Positions 1 through 9,536 of a stretch of 49,794 nucleotides of DNA are shown here, in pieces; position 1 is the stretch's first letter; every line of letters begins with the position of its first letter. The notes beneath the pieces are model-generated. The model did no database searches. It saw nothing but the letters and a program-made list of their open reading frames with translations, and had not been told where the DNA came from. Origin of the DNA: Actinomycetes bacterium (GTDB lineage: Bacteria; Actinomycetota; Actinomycetes; Mycobacteriales; Mycobacteriaceae); assembly GCA_022600605.1 (NCBI GenBank), contig JAHZKD010000089.1:1-49794 (forward strand), in the 5' to 3' direction. Made by a program: the position numbers and the translations under genes.

Positions 1-1889
1 CAGTCCGTCTCATCGGGGAAAGCGTTGGCTATGGTGCCGCTGCGCAGGCTGCCGTCCAAGTAGGCCGACCGGCAGGCACGCCGGCCGATCTTGCCGCTCG
101 ATGTTCTCGGGATCGCACCGGCCGGGGTCAACAGCACGTCGCGCACCGTTACGCCGTGGCGTACCGCAATCGCGGCGCGGATATCGTCGGCGATCGGGTC
201 CATTTCGAGCTTGTGCGCACCGGGCGCCCGCTCTCCGACGATGACCAGTTGCTCCGAGGTGTCGTCGGGGTCACGTTTGAGGCCGGCGTGAGCGTTGTCG
301 AACACCTCGTCGGGAAGCTGGTTGGCCGGCACCGAAAACGCCGCGACAAATCCCGTCCGCAGCGCCTTGGTCGACTCCTGCGCCGAGTGCTCAAGATCCT
401 GCGGGTAGTGGTTGCGGCCGTCGATGATCACCAGATCCTTCACGCGGCCGGTGATGTAGAGCTCACCCTCGTGATAGGCGCCGTAGTCTCCGGTGCGCAC
501 CCACGTCGCGTCGTCCTCAGCGCGCTCGGCGTGCGACGGGCTGGTGCGCGACTTGAGGATGTTATGAAAGGTCACAGCCGTTTCTTCGGGCTTGTTCCAG
601 TAGCCCGTGCCCATGTTCTGCCCGCTGATCCAGATCTCACCGATCTGACCGTCGGGCAGTTCGGTGGCCGACTCGGCATCGACGATGACCGCCCATTCGG
701 CCACCCCGACGATTCCGGCCGAGGCCTGCGCGACCGCGCTCGGCGAGTCAGGGGGAACTTCAACGAAACGGTGGTTGTTGAGCTCGGCCCGATCGACGGT
801 GATGATCTTCGGCGACTCGTTGAAATGTGTAGACGATACGAACAGTGTGGCCTCGGCCAGACCGTAGGACGGCTTGATGGCCTGCGGCCGGAAACCGTAC
901 GGTCCGAACGCCTCGTTGAAGTTACGCACCGTGGCCGCCGAGATGGGTTCACTGCCGTTGAGCAGCGCCTTCACGTTCGATAAGTCCAGCGGTGGCTCCC
1001 CCTCCTTGGGCAGGCCACGGGTGGCAGCGTGGTCGAACGCGAAATTGGGTGCCGGCGAGATGACGCCGCCGGTGTCGTCGGGCTTGCGCGCCATCTCGCG
1101 GATCCAGCGGCTCGGCCGCCGAACGAATGCGGTGGGTGTCATAAAGGAGATGTAGTGGCCGATCACCGTGGGCAGCAGAACGGTGACAAGGCCCATGTCA
1201 TGGAAGAACGGCAGCCACGAGACTCCGCGGTCACCTTCTTCGCCCTGCAACGCTTCGATGATCTGCACCACGTTGGTCGCGAGGTTCAGATGGGTGATCT
1301 CCACACCGGTCGGGATGCGCGTGGAACCGGAGGTGTACTGCAGGTAGGCCAGGGTGTCACGGTCGACGTCGACCGGCTCCCAGGTGGCGCCGACGTCGTC
1401 GGGCACCGCGTCGACGGCGATCACCCGCGGTCTCTCCTTGGCCGGGCGGCCACGGAAGAACTTTCTGACTCCCTCGGCCGCCTCGGTGGTGGTGAGGATC
1501 GTGGTGGGGCTGCAGTCGTCGAGCACCGCATGCAGGCGGCCCACATGGCCGGGCTCGGACGGGTCGAACAGTGGCACCGCGATCCGGCCGGAGTACAGCG
1601 TGCCGAAGAACGCGATGAGGTATTCGAGGTTCTGCGGGCAGAGGATGGCCACCCGGTCGCCCGGCTCCGTGACCTGCTGCAGCCGCGCCCCGATCGCCCG
1701 ATTGCGGGCCCCGAAGGCGGCCCAGCTCAGGTCCCGCTCGACGCCGTCGCGCTCGGTCGAAAAATCCACGAAGCGGTACGCGAGCTTGTCGCCGCGAACC
1801 TTCGCCCAACGTTCGACATGCTTGATCAGGTTCCCGTCGTCGGGGAACTTGATCAGCCCGTCCTTGATGAACGGGTTATGGAAGGCCAT
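1..1889 (-). CDS. fadD32: Long-chain fatty-acid-AMP ligase FadD32 (3' end at window edge)
   Basis: FadD32 activates the meromycolic acid as an acyl-adenylate and loads it onto Pks13 for mycolic acid condensation. The ATG at 1889 gives 629 complete codons, close to the full family length of about 637. The last two bases in the window read TG, so the stop may lie on the next base. The start [11 protein letters not shown], the adenylate motif [35 protein letters not shown] and the C-terminal [14 protein letters not shown] are all present in order. The last residues seen are [12 protein letters not shown]. In mycobacteria pks13 and accD4 lie downstream, which would be just outside the window. The upstream 180 bases carry repeated TTAAG motifs. 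Identification is very secure. Confidence 0.96.
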   Translation of the reverse strand, partial: MAFHNPFIKDGLIKFPDDGNLIKHVERWAKVRGDKLAYRFVDFSTERDGVERDLSWAAFGARNRAIGARLQQVTEPGDRVAILCPQNLEYLIAFFGTLYSGRIAVPLFDPSEPGHVGRLHAVLDDCSPTTILTTTEAAEGVRKFFRGRPAKERPRVIAVDAVPDDVGATWEPVDVDRDTLAYLQYTSGSTRIPTGVEITHLNLATNVVQIIEALQGEEGDRGVSWLPFFHDMGLVTVLLPTVIGHYISFMTPTAFVRRPSRWIREMARKPDDTGGVISPAPNFAFDHAATRGLPKEGEPPLDLSNVKALLNGSEPISAATVRNFNEAFGPYGFRPQAIKPSYGLAEATLFVSSTHFNESPKIITVDRAELNNHRFVEVPPDSPSAVAQASAGIVGVAEWAVIVDAESATELPDGQIGEIWISGQNMGTGYWNKPEETAVTFHNILKSRTSPSHAERAEDDATWVRTGDYGAYHEGELYITGRVKDLVIIDGRNHYPQDLEHSAQESTKALRTGFVAAFSVPANQLPDEVFDNAHAGLKRDPDDTSEQLVIVGERAPGAHKLEMDPIADDIRAAIAVRHGVTVRDVLLTPAGAIPRTSSGKIGRRACRSAYLDGSLRSGTIANAFPDETD

Positions 1890-2001
1890 CGCACACACTC
1901 CAATCGAACGGGATCGGTAATCCCAAATCCCGGAAGGTCCTACCGGGAGGAAGACTGCCCACACCTGCGCCGCCGGACAATGCTCTCAACCTTACAATGC
2001 T

Positions 2002-2033
2002 CTTAACGCCCTTAACCTTCCCTTAATATTAAG
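2002..2033. promoter_or_regulatory. TTAAG repeats and palindrome upstream of fadD32
   Basis: On the plus strand CTTAAC occurs at 2002-2007 and 2011-2016 and CTTAAT at 2022-2027, roughly one helical turn apart. The last copy is part of the perfect palindrome CTTAATATTAAG (2022-2033). The block lies in the 182-base gap between the lipase gene and fadD32, where the fadD32 promoter should be. An operator role is inferred; no regulator is assigned. Confidence 0.4.
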
Positions 2034-2071
2034 CGACACCCTCACCTGGGCCAAATCAACCCGGTCACGTC

Positions 2072-3079
2072 TCAGCCATGTTTTGGGTGCGGGGCGTTAT
2101 CAATCAGACCCCGCGCCCAGTTCAGTGTCCACTGCGTGGCCGGTAGCCCGTCGAGATTCCAGAAATCCGGTGTTGCATACATTGCATGCACGGGTTGGCC
2201 CGCCCCGCCGCTGAGCACCTCCAGCGTCTTGGGTAGCTCGGCGATGTTGAATGCCGATTCGGGCGCCGCGCAGATCAAATCCCCGCGGGCGCAGATCTGG
2301 TACGTGCGATCGTTGAGCATCCCGAACCCACCAGGCCGCGGGCCCGACATCGTTAAACCTAGCGCCGAGAGCGTGGGTACCTCATACAGCGTGATCTCCG
2401 CGCCCTGGCCCTCGGCGTTCGGCTCGGTTTCCTGACCAACATCTGCCTGGCGGCGGCCATCGGCGATGAGCATCACACCGAGCACCAGATCCTGGTCGAC
2501 GGGACCGCGGCCGTTACCGACGTCACTGGCGATATCGCCGGCGATCACCGCGCCCTGCGAGAAACCGATCAGCACATAGCTGGTCAACGGGCAGCGATTA
2601 TTCATGTCCGTCATCGCCCGCACCGTGGCGCGAGTGCCCTCGGCGCGGCTGTCGTTGTAGGACATCTGACGGTCCGATGACAGCGGGTTGTGGAACTGCG
2701 CAGTGTAAGGAACGGTGAACACTTCCAGGCGCTCCGGACTGAACTGTTGCCGAAGCGGGTTGGTGACGTTGAGCAGTAGGGCGGCCGGGAACTGCACCGG
2801 GTTGAATGGGTCAAGTTGCGGGGAGGACTCCCACGTGCCGGGAATCGCGATCAGCTGAACATCTGGGCAGCTGGCGTCCTGAAAATCCGGGCGTGGATGC
2901 TTCATACCGGGCTCAGCGGTAGGCGGGATCGCACTGGGCGGGACGGCCGTCAACGGGGTGTCCGGCCGGCGTAAAACCACGATCACGATTGCCACGATCA
3001 GCACCACGACCAGGCCCACCGCCGCAGCAGCGAACAGCGCGAGAATTCGGTGGCGTTTCCGCCGGCTGGTCTTGGCCAT
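2072..3079 (-). CDS. Cutinase-like envelope lipase/thioesterase (Rv3802c type)
   Basis: A 335-residue protein with a short basic N-terminus ([11 protein letters not shown]), one membrane segment at about residues 12-36, a Pro-rich linker and an extracytoplasmic cutinase-like alpha/beta hydrolase domain. The nucleophile elbow is seen as [13 protein letters not shown] (GxSxG), and a His in [14 protein letters not shown] fits the catalytic histidine. In M. tuberculosis the homologue Rv3802c (Culp6) is an essential phospholipase/thioesterase in the periplasm, coupled to mycolate metabolism. It sits between fadD32 and the antigen 85 genes as expected. It starts with ATG at 3079, just downstream of a lipoprotein gene in the same direction, so they are probably co-transcribed. 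Confidence 0.93.
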   Translation of the reverse strand: MAKTSRRKRHRILALFAAAAVGLVVVLIVAIVIVVLRRPDTPLTAVPPSAIPPTAEPGMKHPRPDFQDASCPDVQLIAIPGTWESSPQLDPFNPVQFPAALLLNVTNPLRQQFSPERLEVFTVPYTAQFHNPLSSDRQMSYNDSRAEGTRATVRAMTDMNNRCPLTSYVLIGFSQGAVIAGDIASDVGNGRGPVDQDLVLGVMLIADGRRQADVGQETEPNAEGQGAEITLYEVPTLSALGLTMSGPRPGGFGMLNDRTYQICARGDLICAAPESAFNIAELPKTLEVLSGGAGQPVHAMYATPDFWNLDGLPATQWTLNWARGLIDNAPHPKHG

Positions 3080-3094
3080 TGAGTAGTTGTGCTC

Positions 3095-3562
3095 CTACTG
3101 GCAGAGTCGCTCTGTCGCGATCCGGATGTAAACGGCGGTCACAGAGCGGAGCCGACCCGCGGACGGCACCATCGCCTTCACGCCGTTGTGGTTGTCGGGA
3201 TCGCTGAGGTCGTTGCGCACCAGCGGGGCCACAAAGTCCCAAACCGCCTGGTCGGTCTGTCCTGCGGCGCGCGCGTGGCACACATAGGAGCCAATATTCA
3301 GTGCAGTCAAGTCACTGGATGGCGTCACGCCGGCCGTATCCAAGGTGTCGAGGTAGGCACGCTGCCGCGGGGTAACCACCGGGGCGCCGGACTGAACATC
3401 TGAATGCGAAGAGCCAGGGATCTGGCCGTTGGACTGGCCGTGTGCCGGCGCCGCGTTCAACTGCGGCCCCACACCCAGCACTGTCTCGTCGCTCGGCGAG
3501 CACCCCGTCAGCCAAGTCGCTGACGAAGCCAAAAGCAGTGACACTCCTGCCACACCCGTCAT
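3095..3562 (-). CDS. Probable lipoprotein, DUF732 domain
   Basis: A small exported protein of about 155 residues. The hydrophobic segment VSLLLASSATW is followed by the lipobox LTGC, so the Cys at about residue 21 should be lipidated. The C-terminal part (DTAGVTPSSDLTALNIGSYVC, then PLVRNDLSDPDN) looks like DUF732, a small mycobacterial secreted domain with paired Cys residues. The ATG at 3562 is preferred because GAGG lies six bases upstream. A longer frame from a TTG at 3625, directly after the fbpD stop, or from a GTG at 3586 would add basic residues to the signal peptide and cannot be excluded. Function is unknown. Its place between fbpD and the lipase gene suggests an envelope role. Confidence 0.75.
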   Translation of the reverse strand: MTGVAGVSLLLASSATWLTGCSPSDETVLGVGPQLNAAPAHGQSNGQIPGSSHSDVQSGAPVVTPRQRAYLDTLDTAGVTPSSDLTALNIGSYVCHARAAGQTDQAVWDFVAPLVRNDLSDPDNHNGVKAMVPSAGRLRSVTAVYIRIATERLCQ

Positions 3563-3628
3563 CGCTGACCTCGGCCCGTGCTCCACCCCTCCAAGGTACC
3601 GGCTGCCCACGGAGTACCCCGACAAGCG

Positions 3629-4546
3629 TTACCCGATTGTCGCAGCCAGGTCACCCGACATGGCGGCCAGCTGCCCGCTCCACGTACCCCAGTCGTGGTT
3701 GCCCGAGTTCGGAAACCCGAAGTGACCGTTCATCCCGCCGACATTGCCGTAGTGCCCATAGAAAGTGCGGTTGCTGCCCACAGCCTGAGCGCAGTAGCCG
3801 ATCATCGCGGGCGGGTCGGTGCAGGTCGTCGTGGTTGGGCTGAACACCCACAGCCGGGTGTTGTTGTCGACCAGCAGCTGAATATGAGCGTTGGGGTCAT
3901 GCCACTTCCAGCGGCCCAGCTGCGCCGCACCCCACATCGCTTGGGTGTTCACACCGCCGAATTGAGCCATCCCCGCGGTGATAGCACCGTTAAGCGCGGT
4001 GTCCCCCGGGGTCAGGAACCCCGACATCGAGCCGGCGTACCGGTAGCGGTCGGGGCGGAAGGTGGCCAAGGTCATTGCGCCTGTGCCGCCCTGGGCCACG
4101 CCAACGATGCCGTGCCCGCCAGCAGCCAATCCCTTGTTGGCCGACAACCAATTAGGCAGCTCGTCGGCAAGGAACGTTTCCCACTGCTTGCTGCCGTCCC
4201 GCTCCCAGTTCGTGTACATGCTCCACGCACCACCAGCTGGGGCGGCCACGGAGATGCCGCGCCCGGCGAGGGTGCTCATGGCGTTGCCTGCGGTCACCCA
4301 GTTGCTGACGTCGGGTGCAGCGTTGAAGGCGTCGAGCAGAACCACCGCATGCGGTCCACCGCCCTGGAAAGCGACCGGGATGTCGCGGCCCATTGCCGCC
4401 GAAGGCACCATCAGAAACTCGACACCCGCGGCGCGGGCGGTCGGTGAACCGGGCATCCACGGCGAGGACACCGCACCCACCGACCACAGTGCTATTGCCA
4501 GCACCGCGGCCGCGATCATTCGAGTCAACGCACGCATCGGCCCCAC
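3629..4546 (-). CDS. fbpD: MPT51/FbpD, non-catalytic antigen 85 homologue
   Basis: A secreted antigen 85-fold protein of 305 residues (302 from the alternative ATG at 4537). It has a signal peptide ending near PTARA, then the mature domain VEFLMVPSAAMGRDIPVAF. The antigen 85 nucleophile motif GLSMAG is replaced here by GVAQGG, so the catalytic serine is absent, as in known MPT51 proteins, which bind fibronectin and cell-wall material but lack mycolyltransferase activity. WVTAGNAMSTLAGRGI, MYTNWERDGSKQWETF and GHFGFPNSGNHDWG match the family. Both starts have a GAGG-type ribosome site: GAGGG six bases before the GTG at 4546, and GAGG eight bases before the ATG. Confidence 0.94.
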   Translation of the reverse strand: MGPMRALTRMIAAAVLAIALWSVGAVSSPWMPGSPTARAAGVEFLMVPSAAMGRDIPVAFQGGGPHAVVLLDAFNAAPDVSNWVTAGNAMSTLAGRGISVAAPAGGAWSMYTNWERDGSKQWETFLADELPNWLSANKGLAAGGHGIVGVAQGGTGAMTLATFRPDRYRYAGSMSGFLTPGDTALNGAITAGMAQFGGVNTQAMWGAAQLGRWKWHDPNAHIQLLVDNNTRLWVFSPTTTTCTDPPAMIGYCAQAVGSNRTFYGHYGNVGGMNGHFGFPNSGNHDWGTWSGQLAAMSGDLAATIG

Positions 4547-4586
4547 CTCAATCCCTCATAACTCTGCCGCATCACGGTGTGACATT

Positions 4587-4671
4587 CCTGTCCCAGCCTG
4601 TCCCACCTATGCCTGTCCCACCTTGCCGAACACCTTGCCGAACACCTTGCCGAACACCCAAGCCTGTCCCA
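4587..4671. repeat. Interspersed 9-bp and 12-bp direct repeats between fbpA and fbpD
   Basis: Four copies of CCTGTCCCA lie at 4587-4595, 4597-4605, 4612-4620 and 4663-4671. Three perfect head-to-tail copies of CTTGCCGAACAC lie at 4622-4633, 4634-4645 and 4646-4657. The arrangement is read directly from the sequence. It lies upstream of fbpD in the short intergenic gap, and the copy number may vary between strains. Confidence 0.85.
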
Positions 4672-4722
4672 CCTACGCAAAGTAGTGAATCACATCACCG
4701 CAGCCGACCGGGGGCTAAAGCG

Positions 4723-4762
4723 ATTGACGGCGGTGACCCCTGAGGGGATCACCGCCGTCAAT
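4723..4762 (-). terminator. Strong hairpin downstream of fbpA
   Basis: The left arm ATTGACGGCGGTGACCCC and right arm GGGGATCACCGCCGTCAAT pair over 18 bases with a single bulged A and the loop TGA. There is no long U tract, which is common for mycobacterial terminators. It lies about 30 bases past the fbpA stop on the transcribed strand, so it should end fbpA transcripts or protect their 3' end and separate fbpA from fbpD. Confidence 0.8.
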
Positions 4763-4793
4763 ATCGTCGTTGTGCAGTCGCGCTGCAGACTGG

Positions 4794-5849
<1,056 letters not shown>

Positions 5850-5872
5850 TCAATCCAATCTTTCGAGAATCC

Positions 5873-5914
5873 GCAACGGGCCAGCTGGAACATTCCTCGC
5901 ACCGGGCCCGTTGC
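5873..5914. repeat. Inverted repeat upstream of fbpA
   Basis: GCAACGGGCC (5873-5882) and GGCCCGTTGC (5905-5914) are perfect inverted copies, 22 bases apart, 30-71 bases upstream of the fbpA start. They could form a leader hairpin or a two-site operator. No regulator is proposed. Confidence 0.5.
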
Positions 5915-6056
5915 CCGTTTAGCCAACCACTAACTTTGTGGTGCTCTAATTCTTGGCCGCGAATCGCTCGCGGTCCTGTCACGTGTCATAACCGACTAAC
6001 ACGGTTGCCGTATCACGAAAGCAGAAAACCCTGCCGGTCGGCAAATCGCCTGTCAT

Positions 6057-8075
6057 TCAGGGACCCGTTGGGGGCATCCCAGTGTAGGGCGGGTCAACCG
6101 TGTCCGGCACCGGCAGACCGCACCGCGCGAGCTCATACAACGGCACCCGGTCGATGCGGTATCGGGTGAATTTCGCGGCGTTCACCAGGTTCGACAGGAA
6201 CCGTCTGGGCCCCATCGGAGCCCTGATCGCCGACATCGCCGACTCGGTCTCGGGGCACTTCAGCGCCTCCTCCGCCTGCATGATCCAGTCTTCGTTCATA
6301 TATGTCGGGACATATGGCGGGGTGTTCAGGAATGGGCCCTCGGCCACTACCCAGTCGGGGAATAGGTTCTTATCGTGGCCGATTCGCCCACCCTCGATGC
6401 GCGCAGTGTGCGCGGCCAACGGATTTGCCAGGCCGATCGGGTCGATCACCCTGACATGGAGACCGACATTCATGCCCAGCATGCCGAGGTTGGTGAAAAA
6501 CACTGTGTGAGGCGCTTTTCGGCCCTGAGAGGATGCTGGCTCGGCGTCCGGCGGCGGCGGGATGGGCGGCACCACATCCCAGGTGTCATAGTCGCCAGCG
6601 GGTAACAGCAGCGCGCCGTCGGGAGTGTCCTGGATGGCCGCCACGACGGCACGCATCCGCGGGTAGTCGAGGTAATCGGCCGCCGTCAATGGGTGCGCAT
6701 GCCCAGTCGCCTGCGCGTAGAAACGACGTTCATCGACGATGCCCGTGTGGGTCACGCGGGTGGCGTCTGCGCCCATCCCGGGCGAATTGGCCGCCCACAA
6801 CGCCCAGCCCGCCACCGCCAGCCACAGGACGGCGGTCGCGCCGGCGTAGAGATAGCCCGCTCCGCGGGCCATTCGCGACCTGTCGGGCAACATGATGGGG
6901 ATCACTGAGACGGGCGCCACTAATAGGAACAGCGGCGTCAGTAACACCCGGCCATGCATGAAGTCGCCACCTTGGCGGATCCAGTACACCGCCTGAAGGA
7001 AACCGCTGAAGAGCATGAAGGCAACCACCGCTCGCGGGCTCTGCACCGTCCGCGCCAGCCAGCTAGCGCCAAACGGCGCGTGGCGAGTCGCAGATGCCGG
7101 CCGGCCTAGCAGCAACATCACCATGACCGCCAGGCCGATCATCAGAACCGCCGGGGCCCACAGCAGGTAGGGCTGATTGAAGTTGGCCAGGTAGACGAAG
7201 CCCTGCTGCCACTTGGACCCGGAGGCATCCTTGGCCAACGCGGTTCCTGGAACAAGCAGACCGTAGTACCCCATGCGGAAGATCTGATAAGCCACCGGAA
7301 GTAACCCACCAGCGCCCACGATCAGCGCGCGTCGACGCCAATCCGGTGCCGCGATCAGCATCATGATCAGCGCGAGCCCGCCGACGAGCGCGAGCTCGGG
7401 CCGCACCAGCACGCTGAGCCCGGCGACCACCGCCAAACTACCGTCGAAGGTCAGCGATCTTTGCGATGCCCGAGACCCGCTGCGTGCCTGGGACCAGTAG
7501 ACCATCATCCACCACAACAGGCCCAGATAGGCCAGCACCAAGCCATTTTCGAGACCGGAGGTGGCGAAGTCCCGCGCTGGCGGCACCGCGACGTAGACCA
7601 GCGCGCCCGCGGGCAGCAGCAGCGCAGGGCGGCCCGCGAGACTCGGCGCGTACAGCCGCGCGGCTCCAAGCATCAGCAGCGCCACCCCGAGCACGCTGAG
7701 CACCAGCGCAAACACCAAAGCGACGTACTCGAGCCGCGCAGGACTGGCTAAGAACCCGCCCACATAGATCAGATATGACCACATCGTGGAGGTGTTGGCC
7801 TCCACCCGCTCCCCGGCGTTGAAGACAGGACCATTGCCCGCCAGGAGGTTTCGCACCGTCCGCAGAACGATCAAGCCGTCGTCGGCGATCCAACGTCGCT
7901 GCCAGGCGCCCCAGCCGAACAGCAGGGACACCACAGTCACACTCGCCCAGAGGCTGATTCGAGCCGAGACGTCGAAGGGAAAGGCGGGCCAACGGGACAG
8001 CCGGCCCGCCAACGCGATGGTCAGTGGGCCCGCGGCAGGGTCGCTGGGGCGCTCAGCTGAGGAAGACTGCGGCAC
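6057..8075 (-). CDS. aftB: Terminal beta-(1->2)-arabinofuranosyltransferase AftB
   Basis: AftB caps arabinan with beta-1,2-arabinofuranose from decaprenylphosphoryl arabinose, making the sites later mycolylated by antigen 85. The protein is a polytopic GT-C enzyme. Loop residues typical of the family are seen near the N-terminus (RRWIADDGLIVLRTVRN with the Asp pair, then ERVEANTSTMWSYL), followed by many membrane segments and an extracytoplasmic C-terminal region (PHTVFFTNLGMLGMNVGL, ending YTGMPPTGP). The start is uncertain. GTG at 8075 (672 residues, 23-base overlap with ubiA) is chosen. A TTG at 8165 would overlap ubiA by 113 bases and adds unconserved sequence; a TTG at 8012 is also possible. 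M. tuberculosis AftB is about 627 residues. Confidence 0.92.
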   Translation of the reverse strand: MPQSSSAERPSDPAAGPLTIALAGRLSRWPAFPFDVSARISLWASVTVVSLLFGWGAWQRRWIADDGLIVLRTVRNLLAGNGPVFNAGERVEANTSTMWSYLIYVGGFLASPARLEYVALVFALVLSVLGVALLMLGAARLYAPSLAGRPALLLPAGALVYVAVPPARDFATSGLENGLVLAYLGLLWWMMVYWSQARSGSRASQRSLTFDGSLAVVAGLSVLVRPELALVGGLALIMMLIAAPDWRRRALIVGAGGLLPVAYQIFRMGYYGLLVPGTALAKDASGSKWQQGFVYLANFNQPYLLWAPAVLMIGLAVMVMLLLGRPASATRHAPFGASWLARTVQSPRAVVAFMLFSGFLQAVYWIRQGGDFMHGRVLLTPLFLLVAPVSVIPIMLPDRSRMARGAGYLYAGATAVLWLAVAGWALWAANSPGMGADATRVTHTGIVDERRFYAQATGHAHPLTAADYLDYPRMRAVVAAIQDTPDGALLLPAGDYDTWDVVPPIPPPPDAEPASSQGRKAPHTVFFTNLGMLGMNVGLHVRVIDPIGLANPLAAHTARIEGGRIGHDKNLFPDWVVAEGPFLNTPPYVPTYMNEDWIMQAEEALKCPETESAMSAIRAPMGPRRFLSNLVNAAKFTRYRIDRVPLYELARCGLPVPDTVDPPYTGMPPTGP

Positions 8076-8988
8076 CGATGGTTCCGATCCAGGCCAACGC
8101 CAGCAGCTGTAGCGCCCGGTCCTTGAGCGCGATCTCCTCTGGCTCACCTGCAATTCCGCCGTCAACGTCGACGGCGTAGCGCAGGATCGCCACGGTAAAC
8201 GGGATCATGGAGATCACAAACCAGGAGGTGCCGCCAGATGCGTCACGCTCGAATGCCCACAGTCCATAGCAGAGCACCAGCGCTGTCGCCGACAGGGTCC
8301 ACACAAAGCGCAGATACGAGCTCGTATAGCTCTCCAGAGACTTACGGATCTTGGCGCCGGTCCGATCGGCCAGTTGCAGTTCGGCATAACGCTTTCCCGC
8401 AGCCATAAACAGCGAACCGAAGGCCATCATCAACAGGAACCATTGCGACAGCGGCACCCCCGCCGCAACACCACCGGCAATGGCGCGGATCAGGAAGCCC
8501 GACGACACAATGCAGATATCGATGACCGGTTGGTGCTTGAGCCCGAAACAGTAGGCCAATTGGATGGCGATGTAGATGGCCATCACCGCCGCCAGGTTCG
8601 GGGTGACCATCCACGAGATCGACAGTGACGCCGCACCCAACAGGACCGCTAGCGAATATGCCAGCCACGGCGGCACCACTCCCGCCGCGATCGGGCGGAA
8701 CCGTTTGGTCGGGTGGGCACGGTCGGCCTCGACATCGCGGGCGTCGTTGATCAAGTACACCGCCGATGCTGCCAGGCTGAAAACGACGAACGCGAGAAGC
8801 ACCTTGACCAGCACTGCGCGGTAGTCGTAGACGTAACGGTCGTCGCCGAGCGCAGCGACCGGGGCTGCAAACACCAGAACGTTCTTCACCCACTGGCGGG
8901 GCCGAATCGCCTTGATGATCCCCACCGGAAGATTCTTCGGGGGACCGGCCGTGGAGCCGGCGCTCTGGTCGACCTCGGATGTGCTCAT
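8053..8988 (-). CDS. ubiA: Decaprenyl-phosphate phosphoribosyltransferase (DPPR synthase)
   Basis: Rv3806c-type UbiA-fold enzyme. It transfers 5-phosphoribose from PRPP to decaprenyl phosphate in the first membrane step toward the arabinose donor DPA. Visible are the first Asp-rich motif NDARDVEADR, the nearby HPTKRFRPIAAG, about nine membrane helices, and the second Asp motif YAVDVDGG near residue 270. The ATG at 8988 (311 residues) overlaps the stop of the upstream phosphatase gene as ATGA, so translation is probably coupled. The phosphatase for the next step is the immediate upstream neighbour. Confidence 0.96.
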   Translation of the reverse strand: MSTSEVDQSAGSTAGPPKNLPVGIIKAIRPRQWVKNVLVFAAPVAALGDDRYVYDYRAVLVKVLLAFVVFSLAASAVYLINDARDVEADRAHPTKRFRPIAAGVVPPWLAYSLAVLLGAASLSISWMVTPNLAAVMAIYIAIQLAYCFGLKHQPVIDICIVSSGFLIRAIAGGVAAGVPLSQWFLLMMAFGSLFMAAGKRYAELQLADRTGAKIRKSLESYTSSYLRFVWTLSATALVLCYGLWAFERDASGGTSWFVISMIPFTVAILRYAVDVDGGIAGEPEEIALKDRALQLLALAWIGTIGAAVFLS

Positions 8989-9536
8989 TGCTGGCAACCT
9001 TTCCTCGGCCTGTCGGCCACCCTGTTGGACACCCTGCCGACTACCTTCGCCACCGCCGCCCCAACTGCGATGCCGCTCAACACATCACTTGGGTAGTGGA
9101 CACCGAGAACTAAGCGGGACAGCGCCATCGGGGGGATCAGCAGAGCCGGCAGCGGCAGGCCGGTGGGCCGCGCCAACAGCATCGATGCCGCAGTCGTGGA
9201 GGTCGCGTGGGCGGACGGAAAACTCAGCCGGCTCGGCGTGCCCACATTGACCGCGATCGCCGGGTGGTCTGGACGTTGTCGGCGCACGACGCGTTTGATC
9301 ACCACAGCGCAGGCATGTGCGAGAAACGCGCCTGCTCCGGCAGCCACGTAGTCACGGCGCCGGCTCGGAAATACCAACGCACCGGCAGCTGAAAGCACCA
9401 GCCAACCTATGCTGTGTTCACCGAAATGCGAGAGCGCCCTGGCGCCGGCCAGCACCCCGGGCTTCTCGGCAACCGCCGACTGAATGACGACCAACACCAG
9501 GTCCTCACCTTCGGGCGCCACCACCGGCTCAGCCAT
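8985..9536 (-). CDS. PAP2 phosphatase (Rv3807c type), decaprenylphosphoryl-5-phosphoribose phosphatase
   Basis: A small membrane phosphatase of the PAP2 superfamily. The three signature motifs are present in order: KRVVRRQRP, PSAHATS and SRLVLGVHYPSD. In this operon position the homologue is thought to remove the 5-phosphate from decaprenylphosphoryl phosphoribose made by UbiA, before DprE1/E2 epimerise it. The ATG at 9536 (183 residues, 8-base overlap with glfT2) gives an N-terminus like the M. tuberculosis protein. A GTG at 9563 would add nine residues. About four hydrophobic segments are predicted. Substrate assignment comes from family knowledge and context. Confidence 0.9.
   Translation of the reverse strand: MAEPVVAPEGEDLVLVVIQSAVAEKPGVLAGARALSHFGEHSIGWLVLSAAGALVFPSRRRDYVAAGAGAFLAHACAVVIKRVVRRQRPDHPAIAVNVGTPSRLSFPSAHATSTTAASMLLARPTGLPLPALLIPPMALSRLVLGVHYPSDVLSGIAVGAAVAKVVGRVSNRVADRPRKGCQQ

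Noticed and set aside
156..2006. Long plus-strand frames (275 and 325 residues) across 156-983 and 1029-2006
   Set aside because: They lie antisense to fadD32, which has all FAAL motifs; Arg/Gly/Asp-rich frames like these are normal third-position shadows in high G+C DNA.
3629..4546. Loss of the catalytic Ser in FbpD as a new defect
   Set aside because: MPT51/FbpD proteins are known to lack the mycolyltransferase serine, so this is the family's normal state.
8076..8165. Longer aftB start at TTG 8165
   Set aside because: It would overlap ubiA by 113 bases and adds an Arg/Ser-rich stretch absent from AftB proteins.
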